From assembly GCA_000969725.1 (NCBI GenBank), contig JXSR01S073467.1: 64,000 nt of DNA. One strand, written 5' to 3'. Below the pieces are notes generated by a model, which worked only from the letters and a program-made list of their open reading frames with translations, was not told the DNA's origin and did not search any database. Positions 36,028 to 48,754 of this stretch are shown here, piece by piece. The position numbers and the translations under genes were made by a program. The stretch's first letter is position 1. Each line of letters starts with the position of its first letter. Origin of the DNA: Ophiothrix spiculata. Taxonomy: Eukaryota; Echinodermata; Ophiuroidea; Amphilepidida; Ophiotrichidae.

Positions 36028-36397
36028 ATAAACGAAAGCGGATCTACCTCATACGCAGCACAGTGGTCTAAAAATAAATCGCATTGAACTTTGTGCGCAG
36101 TGAAAACAATCAGTATCAATACTTCAGCTAGACATTCCTTCATTTTCTTTCTTTTTCAGCGAGAAGGAAATCTGTGAAATAATAAGGTATTTGTTATCTT
36201 GTTGTGGCTTGAATTCCATACATATCATTTGATTTTGGAACCAAAATATCTTGAAATTTGCTAGAATCAATAAAAATTTCGTCGAGCCGTCATTTTCTCC
36301 AATGAGTTGAATGGTTAGTCGGCAATTGTTTTCAACAGGCTATATCAGACAAAGGTCCCGGATGTAAACAAGATGCCCGGATGTCCGCGCTTGCCTA
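36028..36397. mobile_element. TIR element, family 'GCGGAC', copy 1
   Basis: The ends are an imperfect inverted repeat: TATAAACGAAAGCGGATCTA on the left and, on the complement, TATAGGCAAGCGCGGACATC on the right. The same element occurs in the opposite orientation at 48381-48754, with matching interior phrases (the CAGCACAGTGGTCTA region and the CCCGGATGT region). Module A copy 1 lacks it. It has no coding capacity. TA may be the target site, since TATA borders both ends. Confidence 0.7.
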
Positions 36398-36935
36398 TAT
36401 ACACATTATTTTTATTTTATGGTGTTGATCAACAGTTGTTATCTTTTCAGAGGTGTTAATTTCTTGATTTTTTTAGATTCATCTTCAGTGTGAATAAGTA
36501 GTATTTAGTTTACATTTTGTTGGAAACCGCATTCATGACTTTGCTGATGCACTATAGAATATATTATTACTATTATTTTAAAACACAAGAAAAAAATACC
36601 TTATCTATTCCTGGGATTAGCATTTTATTCAGCCAAAATAAGATACTTTATTATTCCTGCTTTTGTACTTTTGTAAGAAAAATATAAAAGAAAAGTCAAA
36701 AGATACATATTAAGATTCTTGATTGATACTATTTTTGTACCTTTGAAGAAACACAAATGATGAAAAGATGAAAGACTTATGCATGCACATCCATGTTTCT
36801 TTTGTATGTTCATCTTAACCCTTGTCCTACATTTCAAACCCACAGGGTTGGAACCGTTATGTTATGCGATTTAATAATTCATATAAAGTCTCTGCCTTAT
36901 TTGATTAACAAATTTCATGTCTGTGTAATAAAACA

Positions 36936-37199
36936 TCTAATTCCTTAAAGAAATCATAACTTACTTCCAATGGAGACAGCGTCTCCGTACTCAAACAAAA
37001 TACAAGAAGTATTTTTCTAAGTTAGAACATAATAGTTTCCAAATTAAATTGAGTTTAAAAAACATCACAAGGATTTTTAAAATTCTGGTTTCACACTATC
37101 AGTATAGGTTTCAAACAGTATAATATTGAGCAAGCCATTTCACAATTAGATAAGACACTATGAGGTACATTTAAACGGTAATCAGCAGAACGAAACTAG
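36936..37199. other. Short spacer between modules A and D
   Basis: Unremarkable AT-rich sequence with no feature seen. Confidence 0.4.
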
Positions 37200-38620
37200 T
37201 CATATTGAATAGAATGAAGAGGAAATGAAAATGAGGGAAAAGCCTATGCAATCAATGTTAAACATCCATCCTGGGGCTGGCACCGCTAATAGATCTATAA
37301 TCATACCCTACAGGTGAACAATTTCGTCTCGTGTATGATAACGTCAACAATGCAAGGCACAGTGAGTCAGTGACCCTAATTTTTATCGTTTAATATCCCA
37401 CACATCGTTCATCACATTTAAACTACACATATTGTTTACCAAGAACCATCAAATTGGTATTGACATAAAGATCAGATTGTATTAACTGATGGTTGAAGGA
37501 CCAATGTGAAATAGCAATGAAATTTTATTGAACAAGCAATAAAAATGATAGAATTGGCAAAATATGATAAAATATATTGACAAAAGAGCAATGACAAATG
37601 AGGTGCAAAGAACAGCCTACCAGAGAAGGATCCTATAAGATGGGTCTCAAGTAAGGTTGGCAGGGGGAAATTTCTTTATCCACACACGAGAAATAATGCT
37701 ACATATACAAAAAAAAAGATGGTTCACATCACTTGTGTTTAAATAAAGAACAGTAACTGAAGGACGTGCACAGACCAATTTTAAAATATATAGCTTTAAT
37801 GTGATTTAGCACAACAGTGCAGAACTTAGAATCAGTCAGTAGATGTCTTTTCTTTGCTTCTTGGGTGATATCAAAACTTGGAACAAAATTGTCAACTAAA
37901 TTACTCAAAACTGTGTGTATCACTATGCCATGCTTTCTTTTAATATTAAATTGGTTTGAGCTACAAAAACTGCAATATTTAGGTAACGGTTGTTCATTCA
38001 ATCATATACCTCTAACAAATCATATCATATGCTATTGCTACTGTATATGCTGTTAGAATCAAAAGAATAAAATATAAATTATCTTGCATTTTTTAGACAA
38101 TGGCATTGATTTTAAATCATTCACAATATTCATTTAACCATTTTTGAATGTAACCTTATGACATTATATACAGTACAATAGCAAACGTCTTGATAGCTGC
38201 GGGACCTTGAAATTCCCTGCGATAATGCCACGTATGATCTTCAGTAAACTGTAAAATCATTTCTAGAAAATGTTATTTTAAATGGCCCTCTGATCCTCAA
38301 TCCAATAAAAACTTCTCCGATTCCAAAGCATGAAGGTGTTTGCTAATAGTAATTCATGAACTTGAGTAGGGTGAGGATGCAGAGGAGACAAAACGGTTCC
38401 AAAAACTAGATCAAATGCCTGCAGGGTTAAATATGAAAACAAAACTACCATTATGAATACAAAACAGTAGATCAGAGCAAACATACCAAGCTATCTGTGA
38501 ATATGATATAGTCTACCTGATCTACCTTGCAGTAAAACTCAGTGTTTAACTTTTGTTCATCATAGTGTTACACATGAGCATTGTCTAAGAGACACTTTAT
38601 TATTAAACACACTAGAGTAT
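37200..38620. repeat. Module D, copy 3 (partial)
   Basis: This matches 3240-4500 and 5450-6710, including the segment around the GATCTATAATCATACC phrase (37285) and the terminal part around 38270-38600. The middle of the module (about 3600-4100 of copy 1) is replaced here by other sequence (about 37520-38260). The match stops at about 38618, where a 1.2-kb unrelated block begins. Confidence 0.78.
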
Positions 38621-39795
38621 AGTATTAATGGTTGTGCCCCTATGGTACAACCTACATTATCAGAGCAAATAAAATACACCCCTTCCCCTGGGTCTGTTAT
38701 AGGGGTGCTAACATCTTTGTTTTTGATATTGATTGTGTATGGAAGGCCAAATCAATTCCCATATAGGTTACTTATGATTCACACCTAATTAGTTTCAAAG
38801 TCTATTCGTTGTTGGGATGGATGAAAGGCCTTTAACATTGTTATTTAGACCAATGAGATTTCACCTCCTTTGTTGTAAAATCAATTTATTGTTCAAGCAA
38901 CTGAATCTTGGTTTTATCTTCATAATAATTTCTGCCACGGATGAAATAGGTTGTTGTTTTGGAAAGAAATCAAAAACCCCACCCTCCACTCCCAAAAGTA
39001 AGGACATGTATGAGTTTGGGTGGTTTATATTGTTTGATGGAAGTGTTATGTGTGCATTTCTTTCGAAGTGAGTGTGTTTATCTAAATCAAGAAAACAAAA
39101 ATTCTTTGTCTTCGTCAAGATTTAAATATTGAGTTTAGGCGAGTGCAAGCTTCTGATGGTTAGCTTCTGATTCCATTTTCAAGAGAAATTGCGGAATTTT
39201 ACCCTTTCCCTCTCGCATTTTGTCCATCCATTGTATTTTTTCACTCACTTAAATCAAATTACTGAAACAACCCAGTATATTATTTTGTCTCCTATAAGTA
39301 CGTTACTTGAAGGATTTTAGGAATTAGGAATTAGGTCTCTAAAAGGTAACTTCCTCGAAAAGAGTGTATATGAGCTAGCTATTATTATGATGACAGCGCT
39401 GTATGATGATAATTATAATTATTTAGGCCCGGGAGTATTTATGTCTTTACAAGTATCTTACCTGATAAGAATTTATGTATAATTTATGTGTGAAGCCAAT
39501 TTGAATTCATTATGTACAATGTTTCTTGCAGATACGTTAATGTATCTTGTGATGTTTTACCTGATGGGTTCAGAATGGTAGCATCAAACTTTCGTTAGTA
39601 TGTTATGTTTATATAGAATTGAAGATGTAATTATAAATCGTGTTTGATGAATTTATTGAGATATATACTTTAGGGTTCCATCTTTAGGTCATGGTTATGT
39701 AAGATTGTTATGTGAACAATGGTGAAAAAAATGACCTATATTGGCAGGAATTACTGCACATCTGTGTTCTCCATCAGTGTTTTATTTGTCTAATG
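38621..39795. other. 1.2-kb block inserted within module D homology
   Basis: Homology to module D stops at about 38618 and resumes at about 39796 with GTAATTATATACTAGCTAC, which is continuous in copies 1 and 2 (near 4510 and 6720). The block is therefore an insertion here or an old deletion elsewhere. It holds an 84-codon frame (38817-39071) without recognised domains. I see no inverted ends, A-tail or clear target-site duplication. Confidence 0.5.
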
Positions 39796-40756
39796 ATAAT
39801 GTAATTATATACTAGCTACACAAGAGGAATGTAAAATTTGCACTATGGAATAGGTTATCATCAAGTTAAACTTTAGGAGTTGTGGTAGGAATTTTTTATT
39901 GGATTTTTTATAATCAACATCAATCTTAATTCATATCAGTCATTGTAGAAAAATAAATAAATCTGATCATACAATTTGTGTGATCAAAGACAGTGTCTTG
40001 CATTCAGGAATTCATTTGCAAGATGCTGAAACACCAAATGTCACATTCAAAATATGTCTCCCCACTAGATGACTGTATTACAGAGGAATTGGACAATTTC
40101 AGCAGCATCCCCAAATTTCCCCCCAAGCATTTTGAGATTTTTGCATCATTTGAAGTATTAGCGGAAAATAATGACAGCATGCAAAGTTTTATTGTCAAAT
40201 TGAAACCCTATATACCAAAATATATTCATATTCTTGTATTTTTAATTATTGTTGTCGACAACGATAAATACTGCCCTCTATAGTTGAATTTTCAAAATTG
40301 GTCTTTTTAGGAGATCTAATGCAAACTCAAAATTTCTTTTGATTTATCTGCAATTACAAACAAATCTTAAGATCTTTCTTGATATATAGCATCAATAAAT
40401 GTGTTTAAAGAATAGCCTCATACCCCAAGATCAACACACAAAATTAAAAAAAATTGACTTTTCTGTAGGTTTTTATCAAAATTTCTTGATATCCGGTAAT
40501 TGACTGCTCTTTTCTAATATATGAAGTGTAAATCATACACAAATACAATTTCAAAATTTTGTCCAATGTCCCTTTAAGTGTCAACGGAGGTACACCATAA
40601 TCAAAAACCAATGTGATTTTTAAATTACAATTGAATTGAAATTCATTTTGATGATATGGATAGGTACTTTCAAAATGCATTTGGCAAGATTTGTTTGTTA
40701 AAGAACAAATGAGTCTTGAAAAATATTCCCAGGTATTGTAGGATTCTACATCATTG
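39796..40756. repeat. End of module D plus remnant of module C
   Basis: Positions 39796-39955 continue module D. Positions 39965-40080 resemble 57605-57710. Positions 40575-40756 resemble the end of module C (8770-9060). The order D, C, B matches that at 4500-9066. Confidence 0.6.
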
Positions 40757-43534
40757 AGTCTTCAATAATTGCAGAGCGGATGTAATATTAACTCACCATG
40801 ACATTTCTATCAAATCCGTTTTTCAAGCATCACCTTGTCAAAATGTTGATATATTCAAGAAGACATCAAGAAAAGTCACTGTATGCATATTAAAAGCTAA
40901 CCTCAAACACAAGGACAAATCTGGCATAACAATTGTTTGTTTTGATATAAAACATTTTCTTGGAATTGAGAGCACTTTAAAGAACCAAATTTCAGTAGTA
41001 GTATTCAAACAAAAACTTTGCTTTATCATATGGATTTACTACTCTTGAGCTGCCTAGAATTACAAAGCACTGAGATGATTCTAAATTTGAAATATGATTT
41101 TGTCATGGCATTTCTCTAAACTTACGTCAAGCAAGTTAACTAAATCTCACTCTATTCAACTTCAAAAACATAAAAATAGCTGACTGTATCCTAGCAACTG
41201 CATCAAAACAGACAAATTCATTGACAACCTCGGTATCAAATTTTTTGTCTAGTACAGTGGAAGACGGGAAGTCCTAGGATGGATTCATGCATATTGAAAG
41301 CTAATGGCAAACACTGGGACAAATCTCAAAAATATTTACATTATTTTACAAAGGTCAAGTTTAAATAACAACAATCTTGTCTTCTTTACAGAGTAATCTT
41401 TAAATCTAAATTAAGCCTATGAAGAAAAGATAATCATTGCCAGTATAGGCTCTAATTTTATGTAAGATCTATGTTAACATATCTCATATTTTAGATTAAG
41501 CAAAAGTACAGCGTTCTTTCAATAATTCCCTAGAAAATAAGTATATAAACATAGCTACGCATTATGTGATGTGTGAACTTCCCAACAAAAACATCAAAGC
41601 CTGTTTCCTTATTTGCATAGAGCAAAACATGCTAGCCAGGATGAAACAGAATGAATGCATCTTGCACACAAAGAAAGTAGTAGTAATTAAATAGGGCTTA
41701 TAGAAGAAAATGGAAGAATACACATGAATGATTATCACAGACAGAACTCAAGGTTACCACTTGTTATTATAGTACAAGCAATAAGAAATAAAAACCTTGT
41801 GGGACGTGTAATTGTTCAGTAACAACAAATTGGCTACAAGAATGATGCCTCACCATTTTAATTTGACAATAATTGCTCCTTCGTTCTATTACTTAATTTT
41901 GCCATAATCAGGTCAGAACTTCATCACAATACTTTCAGATGTGACTCACAATGACATTTAGCAAAGCTGAACATCGCTATGGTTTTTAACCATTTTTATA
42001 ATACGTTTCTTTTACAAATGCGGTACTCTTTGATCAGCTGTTTGTTTAAAGCAAGAAATAACATGTAACCTTCATGACAAACGGCAATTTTGATTACATT
42101 CTGCAAAGTATTTATTCATGAAATTACTTATGCACAAGTAGAGAATGGAAATATGCATGAACGCTATTGATTGAGACTCTTTATCGATCAAAACTGAGAT
42201 GGCAGAGGGAGACAACATTATGCAAAATACAACAAATTTGATGGTATTTGTTTTAAAATTCAATTATTACAGTCAAATGCAAAACACTGTCACCTGATAT
42301 TCACTGTCGGACTAAATTATAGTGGTACTGAGGAATATCATATTGCTAAATGTACTTAGATTATTTGGATAAGCAGCAGATTAATGGCAAGTAACGTGTA
42401 ATCCATCTTCAATCAACATTGAGTAATGTATAATCAACACAATTGCAAAATATACTCACATGTGTACAATCAATTGGCTTAAAATCCATCAACAAATATC
42501 ATGACTCAACTCATGCTACCATTCATATTTTTTAAAAAATCTCAGAGCAACATTTTAGATTGAAATGTATGGCAAATTAATGACATTCATTATGTAAATG
42601 TAATGGATAAAAATGTGAGCAAAAAAACATACATATTTCTCATCATTCTTTATCCAATTATCAAAACATGTTGGTGCCAAAAATGCATATTTTGTCCGGA
42701 AGTTTTTGTCAAAAATCAACATCATCATTGTGTTATGCATTTAACTGCACTTCTAGAAATATATACTTTCATACAGATGTTTTTCTTTGATGAGTTACAG
42801 AGCAAAAACTCAACCAAAAATGATGGATAACACCAACCTTAAAATACAATTACCCAATTTAAGGGTGACACAGGATTTATTAATGATACTGAACTACCTT
42901 GAAGTGTGTATTTTATTCTCTAATTTTTGATATATAATATAACATTTCTCAGCATTTTCACTCTTTTTCAGCAAACCTTCAGTAATAAGGCATAACTGCA
43001 TATCACACAACATTATGGTACCTCGTGTGCCATCAAATTGCAGTATCTCAAGCATACTTAAACCACAAGGGTATCACACTAATTTGATATGAATTAACAT
43101 GACAACCTTAACCTGAAACATATAAAGTTATCAGCTTATTCTAATTTTTGCAATGCTAATGAAATTATACAAATATACATTCAAATAATATTGCTCTGAG
43201 TAACCTTCTCAGCTGCCTAAAAGCATACATATGTGCATAATACTGTACAGATTTAGATCCACTTTGCATGAGTTCAACATAATACTGACCCTATCAAATC
43301 CTTCACAGCATCAGAATTAAACACTATAAGGTATTGTTTCCAAATATTATGAAATGTTCCACTTTTTCTTTCAGCTAAATATTCTGAAAACGCTTCTTGT
43401 CCATATCCTAGTAAATGTCCACTGTCTCTGTTCTTCCTTTTCTGAATAATGGTGGTGTCCTTCTTATATTGAGAATGGTTTCTTTGATAATTATTTTTCT
43501 CTATCAAATTATGGAAAATGCTGTCAATAACATA

Positions 43535-44172
43535 TGTGTACCGTCGCGGCAAAAGGGACCAGTTGTCAGCAACTTCCATTTTGCGCTAGAGGCCGGTAAA
43601 GTTGAAATATACCAAAATATGATGGGAAAGTCAATTTTGAGATTTTTGTGGAAATGAAATCTTTGAACCCTTTTGTATCCAAAATGTAAAGATGGTTAAT
43701 CAAAAATAACGACAAAATTGTAAAAAAGCGTTTTCATCATGAAAATTTGTATTTTGACAAACGGTTATGAGTACGATTATGGTAATTAATTATGCAATAA
43801 TGAAACATGATATTGAGTCCAAAAATTGTTATTATATTACTCAAGGTATCATCTTCCATTGAGACACATTTCAAGTCAATAAAAAAATGGGAACATGGTG
43901 GTTGCTATGGAGATTTGCTCATACTCTATTCAGACTGCACACAAAATCGAATGGAAAAACAGGCCTACCTTTAACAGCCTTTTTCTCACAAACTAGTTTT
44001 GACAAACGGTTATGTGTACGATTTTATAATTTTCCAAAACTCGTCAACCAAAGCTCCGATTTGCATGATTTTGGTATCATTGAAAAGGGAATTAAATGAG
44101 CTTTACCACCATATGAAAATATCCATATTTTGGTTTTGACCCAACTGTACCCTTTTGCCGCGGCGGCACACA
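43535..44172. mobile_element. TIR element of 638 bp (TGTGTNCCGCCGCGG family)
   Basis: The left end is TGTGTACCGTCGCGGCAAAA; the right end complement is TGTGTGCCGCCGCGGCAAAA. TA lies outside each end (43533-43534 and 44173-44174). The paralogous site at 61259-61260 has a single TA with no insert, which proves the insertion and its TA duplication. The interior has no transposase. Its 70-codon frame (43887-44099) is not recognised. The 165-bp element at 23823-23987 shares the termini, so it is probably a shorter derivative of the same family. Confidence 0.9.
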
Positions 44173-46123
44173 TATTATGTCTTCAACCAGGTTAAATAAA
44201 TATATTCAAACAAATTTCTTAAATTAAATTCGTCATAGTGTCAGAGGGACCCATCCTCATTTTTTTTTAACTTTTTAATGTAGCCTATACAAACCAGTTT
44301 AAGTAACTGAGGCAATTGTTCATTAGTGGCTTTTCTCTTTATCACTTTAGAAAGCAGACCTCCATTTTTGTATTTAATTAAAAGAAGTTTTCCGAATATC
44401 ATGGCATACTTATTCTTTCTGAAGAAAATTCTCAAGCATCATAACATTTTTACAAGAATAAAGAAAAATAAACTTTAGATGTAGCACACAATGTTCTTTT
44501 ATATTCAACCAAAAATGGTACATGTAATATAGAACAATGAATCTAGAGCACCTTTTCACTTAGTTTTGTATCAAATCAGGATAGTCAAACTTTGGATCTA
44601 GAACACACTTTTCATTTTCATATACATCAAGAAACTTCATAAAAAAGGAGAAATTAGCATAGAACATGAGGAACTCTTAACATGAATCATGTATAACAGC
44701 TTGATAATAGCACAACAATGAAGAAAAGGAGTCTACCCATCAGGCCTACTTCTAGATAATAATGCATATATACCTCATCAAATTCCTCCATACATGCACT
44801 ATTATACAACAAAACATCTTTGTCAAAACAGAATTGTGTCTTCTAAAACTAGGCCAGGAATTGCCTACCTTCCTTTATTAATCTTTTCAAATATTTGAGA
44901 ACTTTATTCTTGACTAAATTGAAAATGACAAAACAGATTTCATGTAAAACACCCACTGGCTGTTCACGTGTTGGTTAGGAGCAATGCCCACGCACCACTT
45001 TTCATCTGAAACATTCAAATTTAATCAAATCTTAATCACTGAGCCAATAATACAAGCTGACCTACATGTATTTATATCGCACTCATGTAATTTTGTAATG
45101 ATGTGGAAAAGGATTTGGATATGAACAGAATGTAAAGTCATTAAAGAAAGCAATTGGATTTCCAGTGGATGGTAGTCTCCAAATGACTTGATGTCTTTAC
45201 TCTTTGATTGTTAACATACTAGTGAATTCAACAAGATTGATGCAGTGTGATGCAATCTTTTAACACTTAAATACGTAGTTCACTAGGTATGAAAACAAAA
45301 ATATTCATAGCTATCTGTCTATTTTCAATGATTTCAATTCCGCATGAATCTAATTTTCTGTTGTAACTGTTCAAATTGATGCAATTTAGATGAATCATTT
45401 TGTTTTAAATCTGTAAATTTACTATAGTTGTACTTAGTACCTGGATTGGAATAGGAAGGCATGACATGATTTTTACACATAAAAGTTGGCGCAGAGATGG
45501 CATATGGAGATTGGTTTGACATCAATCTCTCACACACCCTCCATCCAAGGGGATGTCAATGTTATTTTCAAATGAGATTTTGGTTTTACACAACCTCATA
45601 GAACCAATTTGAGGCCTAATAGTCTTGTTCCAAAGAGACCAGAGTTAATTATTCTTTCTGGGTATCTATTTATTTGGGTAGCTGAGATGGTTTCAAAAGT
45701 ATTTTTTGTTTGTTTGTCTAACATAATGATACAATGGACTAAATCAAAGCATATTACTTGTTTGGCACTTTTACAGGAAAGGAAAGGCTTAAGATGTGGT
45801 GAACTGGCCCATCACTATACCTCCAAATATATAAAATGGAGACTTGAAGGCTGTATGTATAGATATTAAAAACAAATCACACATTATCACTCATCATACA
45901 TCAGTAAATCCAATATCAAAAATAAATCTATCTGTATGGTTACTGTACTAGAGCCATCACCAGCTGCTAATAAAACTAACCACCGAGTGAGATCTGCTAA
46001 CGTAATTACCCTGTATACTTGCGGTCATTACATTTGGTAATTTATTTGGTACAAAATCAACAGCAGTGGTAATCGGTATTCATCATTCATATTACATTTG
46101 TTGTTCTTATCTTCCAGATATTA

Positions 46124-46255
46124 AATTATCTGGTTCTTGAAACCTCCCTTCCAACAGGAAGAGAATATGTGTTGCGATCAATTGTATTGAATTATCTGGT
46201 TCTTGAAACCTCGCTTCCAACAGGAAGAGAATATGTGTTGCGATAAATTGTATCA
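46124..46255. repeat. 66-bp perfect-order tandem duplication
   Basis: The segment beginning AATTATCTGGTTCTTGAAAC occurs at 46124 and again at 46190. The equivalent places in unit 2 (about 54520) and unit 3 (about 63810) have one copy. The two units differ by only a few bases, so the duplication is young relative to the array. Confidence 0.88.
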
Positions 46256-48380
46256 TGCTATCTCATGGCTTGCCATAGGCCTCATCTATATCTATCGTTT
46301 TTTCTATTTTCATGATATATGTTCCATCATTAATGTTTTTAACAATATAAATTTCTTGCTTGAAGACAACCTTTTGTCCAAAACAGTGTTTGTGCATCAT
46401 ATATTACAGCTAAATTAAAAGAAACTTCAATTTTGCATTGGATCAGCTGAAGGCAATTTTAAAGTTTCAACTCAACTGGGCAGTATTTCTCATTCCTGAT
46501 GTCTAACAATGAAAGAAAATCTAAATATTTTGATATAGGGGTTAAAGTTTAAGAATAAGAATTGTGACCCGTCGTATAGAAAGGTACCTTAAGGGTCCCA
46601 AAATGAAAGTTGAATTTTTTGCTCTCATTTGAAAGATTATAGTTTAAGCTTTAAAATGACAACTTGCTTTTGGTTATTGGATGTCCGCTTGCAAAGTTAA
46701 CTTTACTTCTGATAAAATTAAGTTTAAAGTTTCTGTACTGGTAAAACTTGAATGAAGAAAGAATTTTTATCTTGGTTTTTGAAACACTACTATGTTTTCG
46801 ATGTTGGAACCTCATTAATGTGATAGAATACACTTCAAAGGTAACGTTTCTGATAAAATTAGAATTTCGACCTTGGACATGATTTTTGACTATGCTCAGC
46901 TTCAATGGCCCGTATCTCATAATTTACTATGCCGACCTTAAGGTACCTTTTGATATGACAGGTCACAATTTGGCATAATCACAGCCAACACTTCCAAAAT
47001 GCTGAAAAGCCTTGATAATTTTGAAAAACAATTTTGAATCCCTTATATGACAACAAAATAGTACATTGGGACCCCTGATACATTATGTAACATTCATGAA
47101 ATACGAAGTAGTCAAAAAAAGACTTGGAATTGAAGAGAATCAGCCTGACTCTATTTACAAGAGTTTTCATATGATACTGTTGGGAGGTAATAGCTATCAA
47201 CGTTTCTATAAACAGTTTATCACCCTGCCCTCCCTTAAGTCTGTCACAGTATCACAGCTCAACCCAAGTGAGGAGATTTCATGAAATCAGATGCCTCTAT
47301 GACTTGCAGCAATAACGACTTGTCAACCTGTTAGGAAACAACAATTTTCTATCTGATATTTATGTGGTACTGGAAGAAAACATATCTGTTAACATGACAT
47401 TTATGTCAATATCAATACTGCAATTACAACTGGTAGAATCTAAATGTCAATTTCATTGGCAAAGCATTTCAATCCTCTGATGACAGGGCACTTGCAAATA
47501 TAGTTCAGTTTGTCAAGCAATAGGATTGACTGCAGATGTTTTTAATATAAATTTTAATCATAATTAGCATATCAGAGAATTGTATTGCTACCATATACAG
47601 CTTAAGAGTGAAAAGAAGTGCCACATAAAAGTTAACCTGAATTTGGTGGACAAAGTCATTTTAATATTTGCAATAGTCCTCTTAAGAATTTTAATATAAA
47701 TGTCGTATTACATGTACAATGATACTGTCTGTAATGGTAAAAATGCCACACATAAAGTAAAAATAGTTGAAAATAAGGTCACATAAATATTTTCTACTAG
47801 GCTCAAATCCAATTGATATTCTCCAACACCAAAGCTTGAAGGTGTTTTACAAATAAATATTTCATTGAATTGAGTAGTTTGCAGATGCAGAGGAGACAAA
47901 ATGGCTCCAAACTATATCAAAATGCCTTAAGGCTTAAATATGAAAACAAAACTACCATCATAAATACATAACAATAGATCAGAGCAAACATACAGCACTA
48001 TTTGTGAATATGATATAGACTACCTGATCTGCCTTGCAGCATAAAATCAGTGTTTATCTCTTGTTCAGCAATTGTGCGGTGTTACACTTGAGCATTATTT
48101 GAAAGACACTGTTCATTTGAGTATTATATTGTTATTACATATATAGAAGCTACAACAAAAAAATAATGTCAAATATGAGTAATCTAAAATGGCAAGAAGT
48201 TTGATGATTTGAAATCAGGCTCATTCTCCGATAAAGCGTTCAACCTTACCATTTTCATGTCGCTGACATATATGTATCTTGTTTTTTATTAAGTCCATGA
48301 TAAATGACTTTAGTTTAGTTTGTAGACAAGATTCACATCAGTAACATGTATGAAATTAGAAGTTGAAATATGCTGGGAAA

Positions 48381-48754
48381 TAGGCAGGAGCGGACATCCG
48401 GGCGTTTTGTTTACATCCGGGACTTTTGTCCAAATAGCGCGGTGAAAACATTTGCCGACTTCCCATTCAAGTCAATGGAGAAAATGCCGGCTTGCGGAAA
48501 CTTCGATTGATTTTAGCAAATTGTCAAAATATTTCGATTCCAAAATCATATGAGATGTGTGGTATTCAAGTCTTAACAAAATGACAAACAGCTCATCATT
48601 TCACAGATTTTCGTCTGGCTAAAAAAGAAGGAAAATGACGGGATCACTGGCTGAAGTATTGATTGTTTTCACCGCGCTCGAAGTGCAACACGAGCTATTT
48701 TTAGACCACTGTGCTGCGTAACCGCTGCGTATGACGTAGGTCCGCTTCTTCCTA
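48381..48754. mobile_element. TIR element, family 'GCGGAC', copy 2
   Basis: The ends are TAGGCAGGAGCGGACATCC on the left and, on the complement, TAGGAAGAAGCGGACCTAC on the right. The interior matches 36028-36397 in reverse orientation. The array unit 2 equivalent (after 57560) lacks it. Non-coding and non-autonomous. Confidence 0.75.

Larger units (their letters stand above)
34082..36935. repeat. Segmental duplication module A, copy 2
   Basis: This matches 1-2465 in order and orientation. It lacks the SINE at 1716-2155 but carries three private insertions: a TTAA-flanked MITE (34657-34794), a 269-bp insert with a 10-bp direct repeat (34961-35229) and a TIR element (36028-36397). No open frame is conserved with copy 1. 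Confidence 0.85.
40757..48380. repeat. Tandem array unit 1 (module B copy 2 plus downstream module)
   Basis: This unit begins at the TTGCAGAGCGGATGTAATAT phrase and proceeds through B (to about 45600), a segment around 45700-46040, a segment around 46550-47560, and a D-like tail at 47770-48130. Units 2 (48895 on) and 3 (59140 on) repeat the same order with high similarity. Private changes here are the 638-bp element at 43535-44172 and a 66-bp duplication at 46124-46255. Short frames shared with other units differ mostly by replacement changes, so I read the unit as non-coding. Confidence 0.88.
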
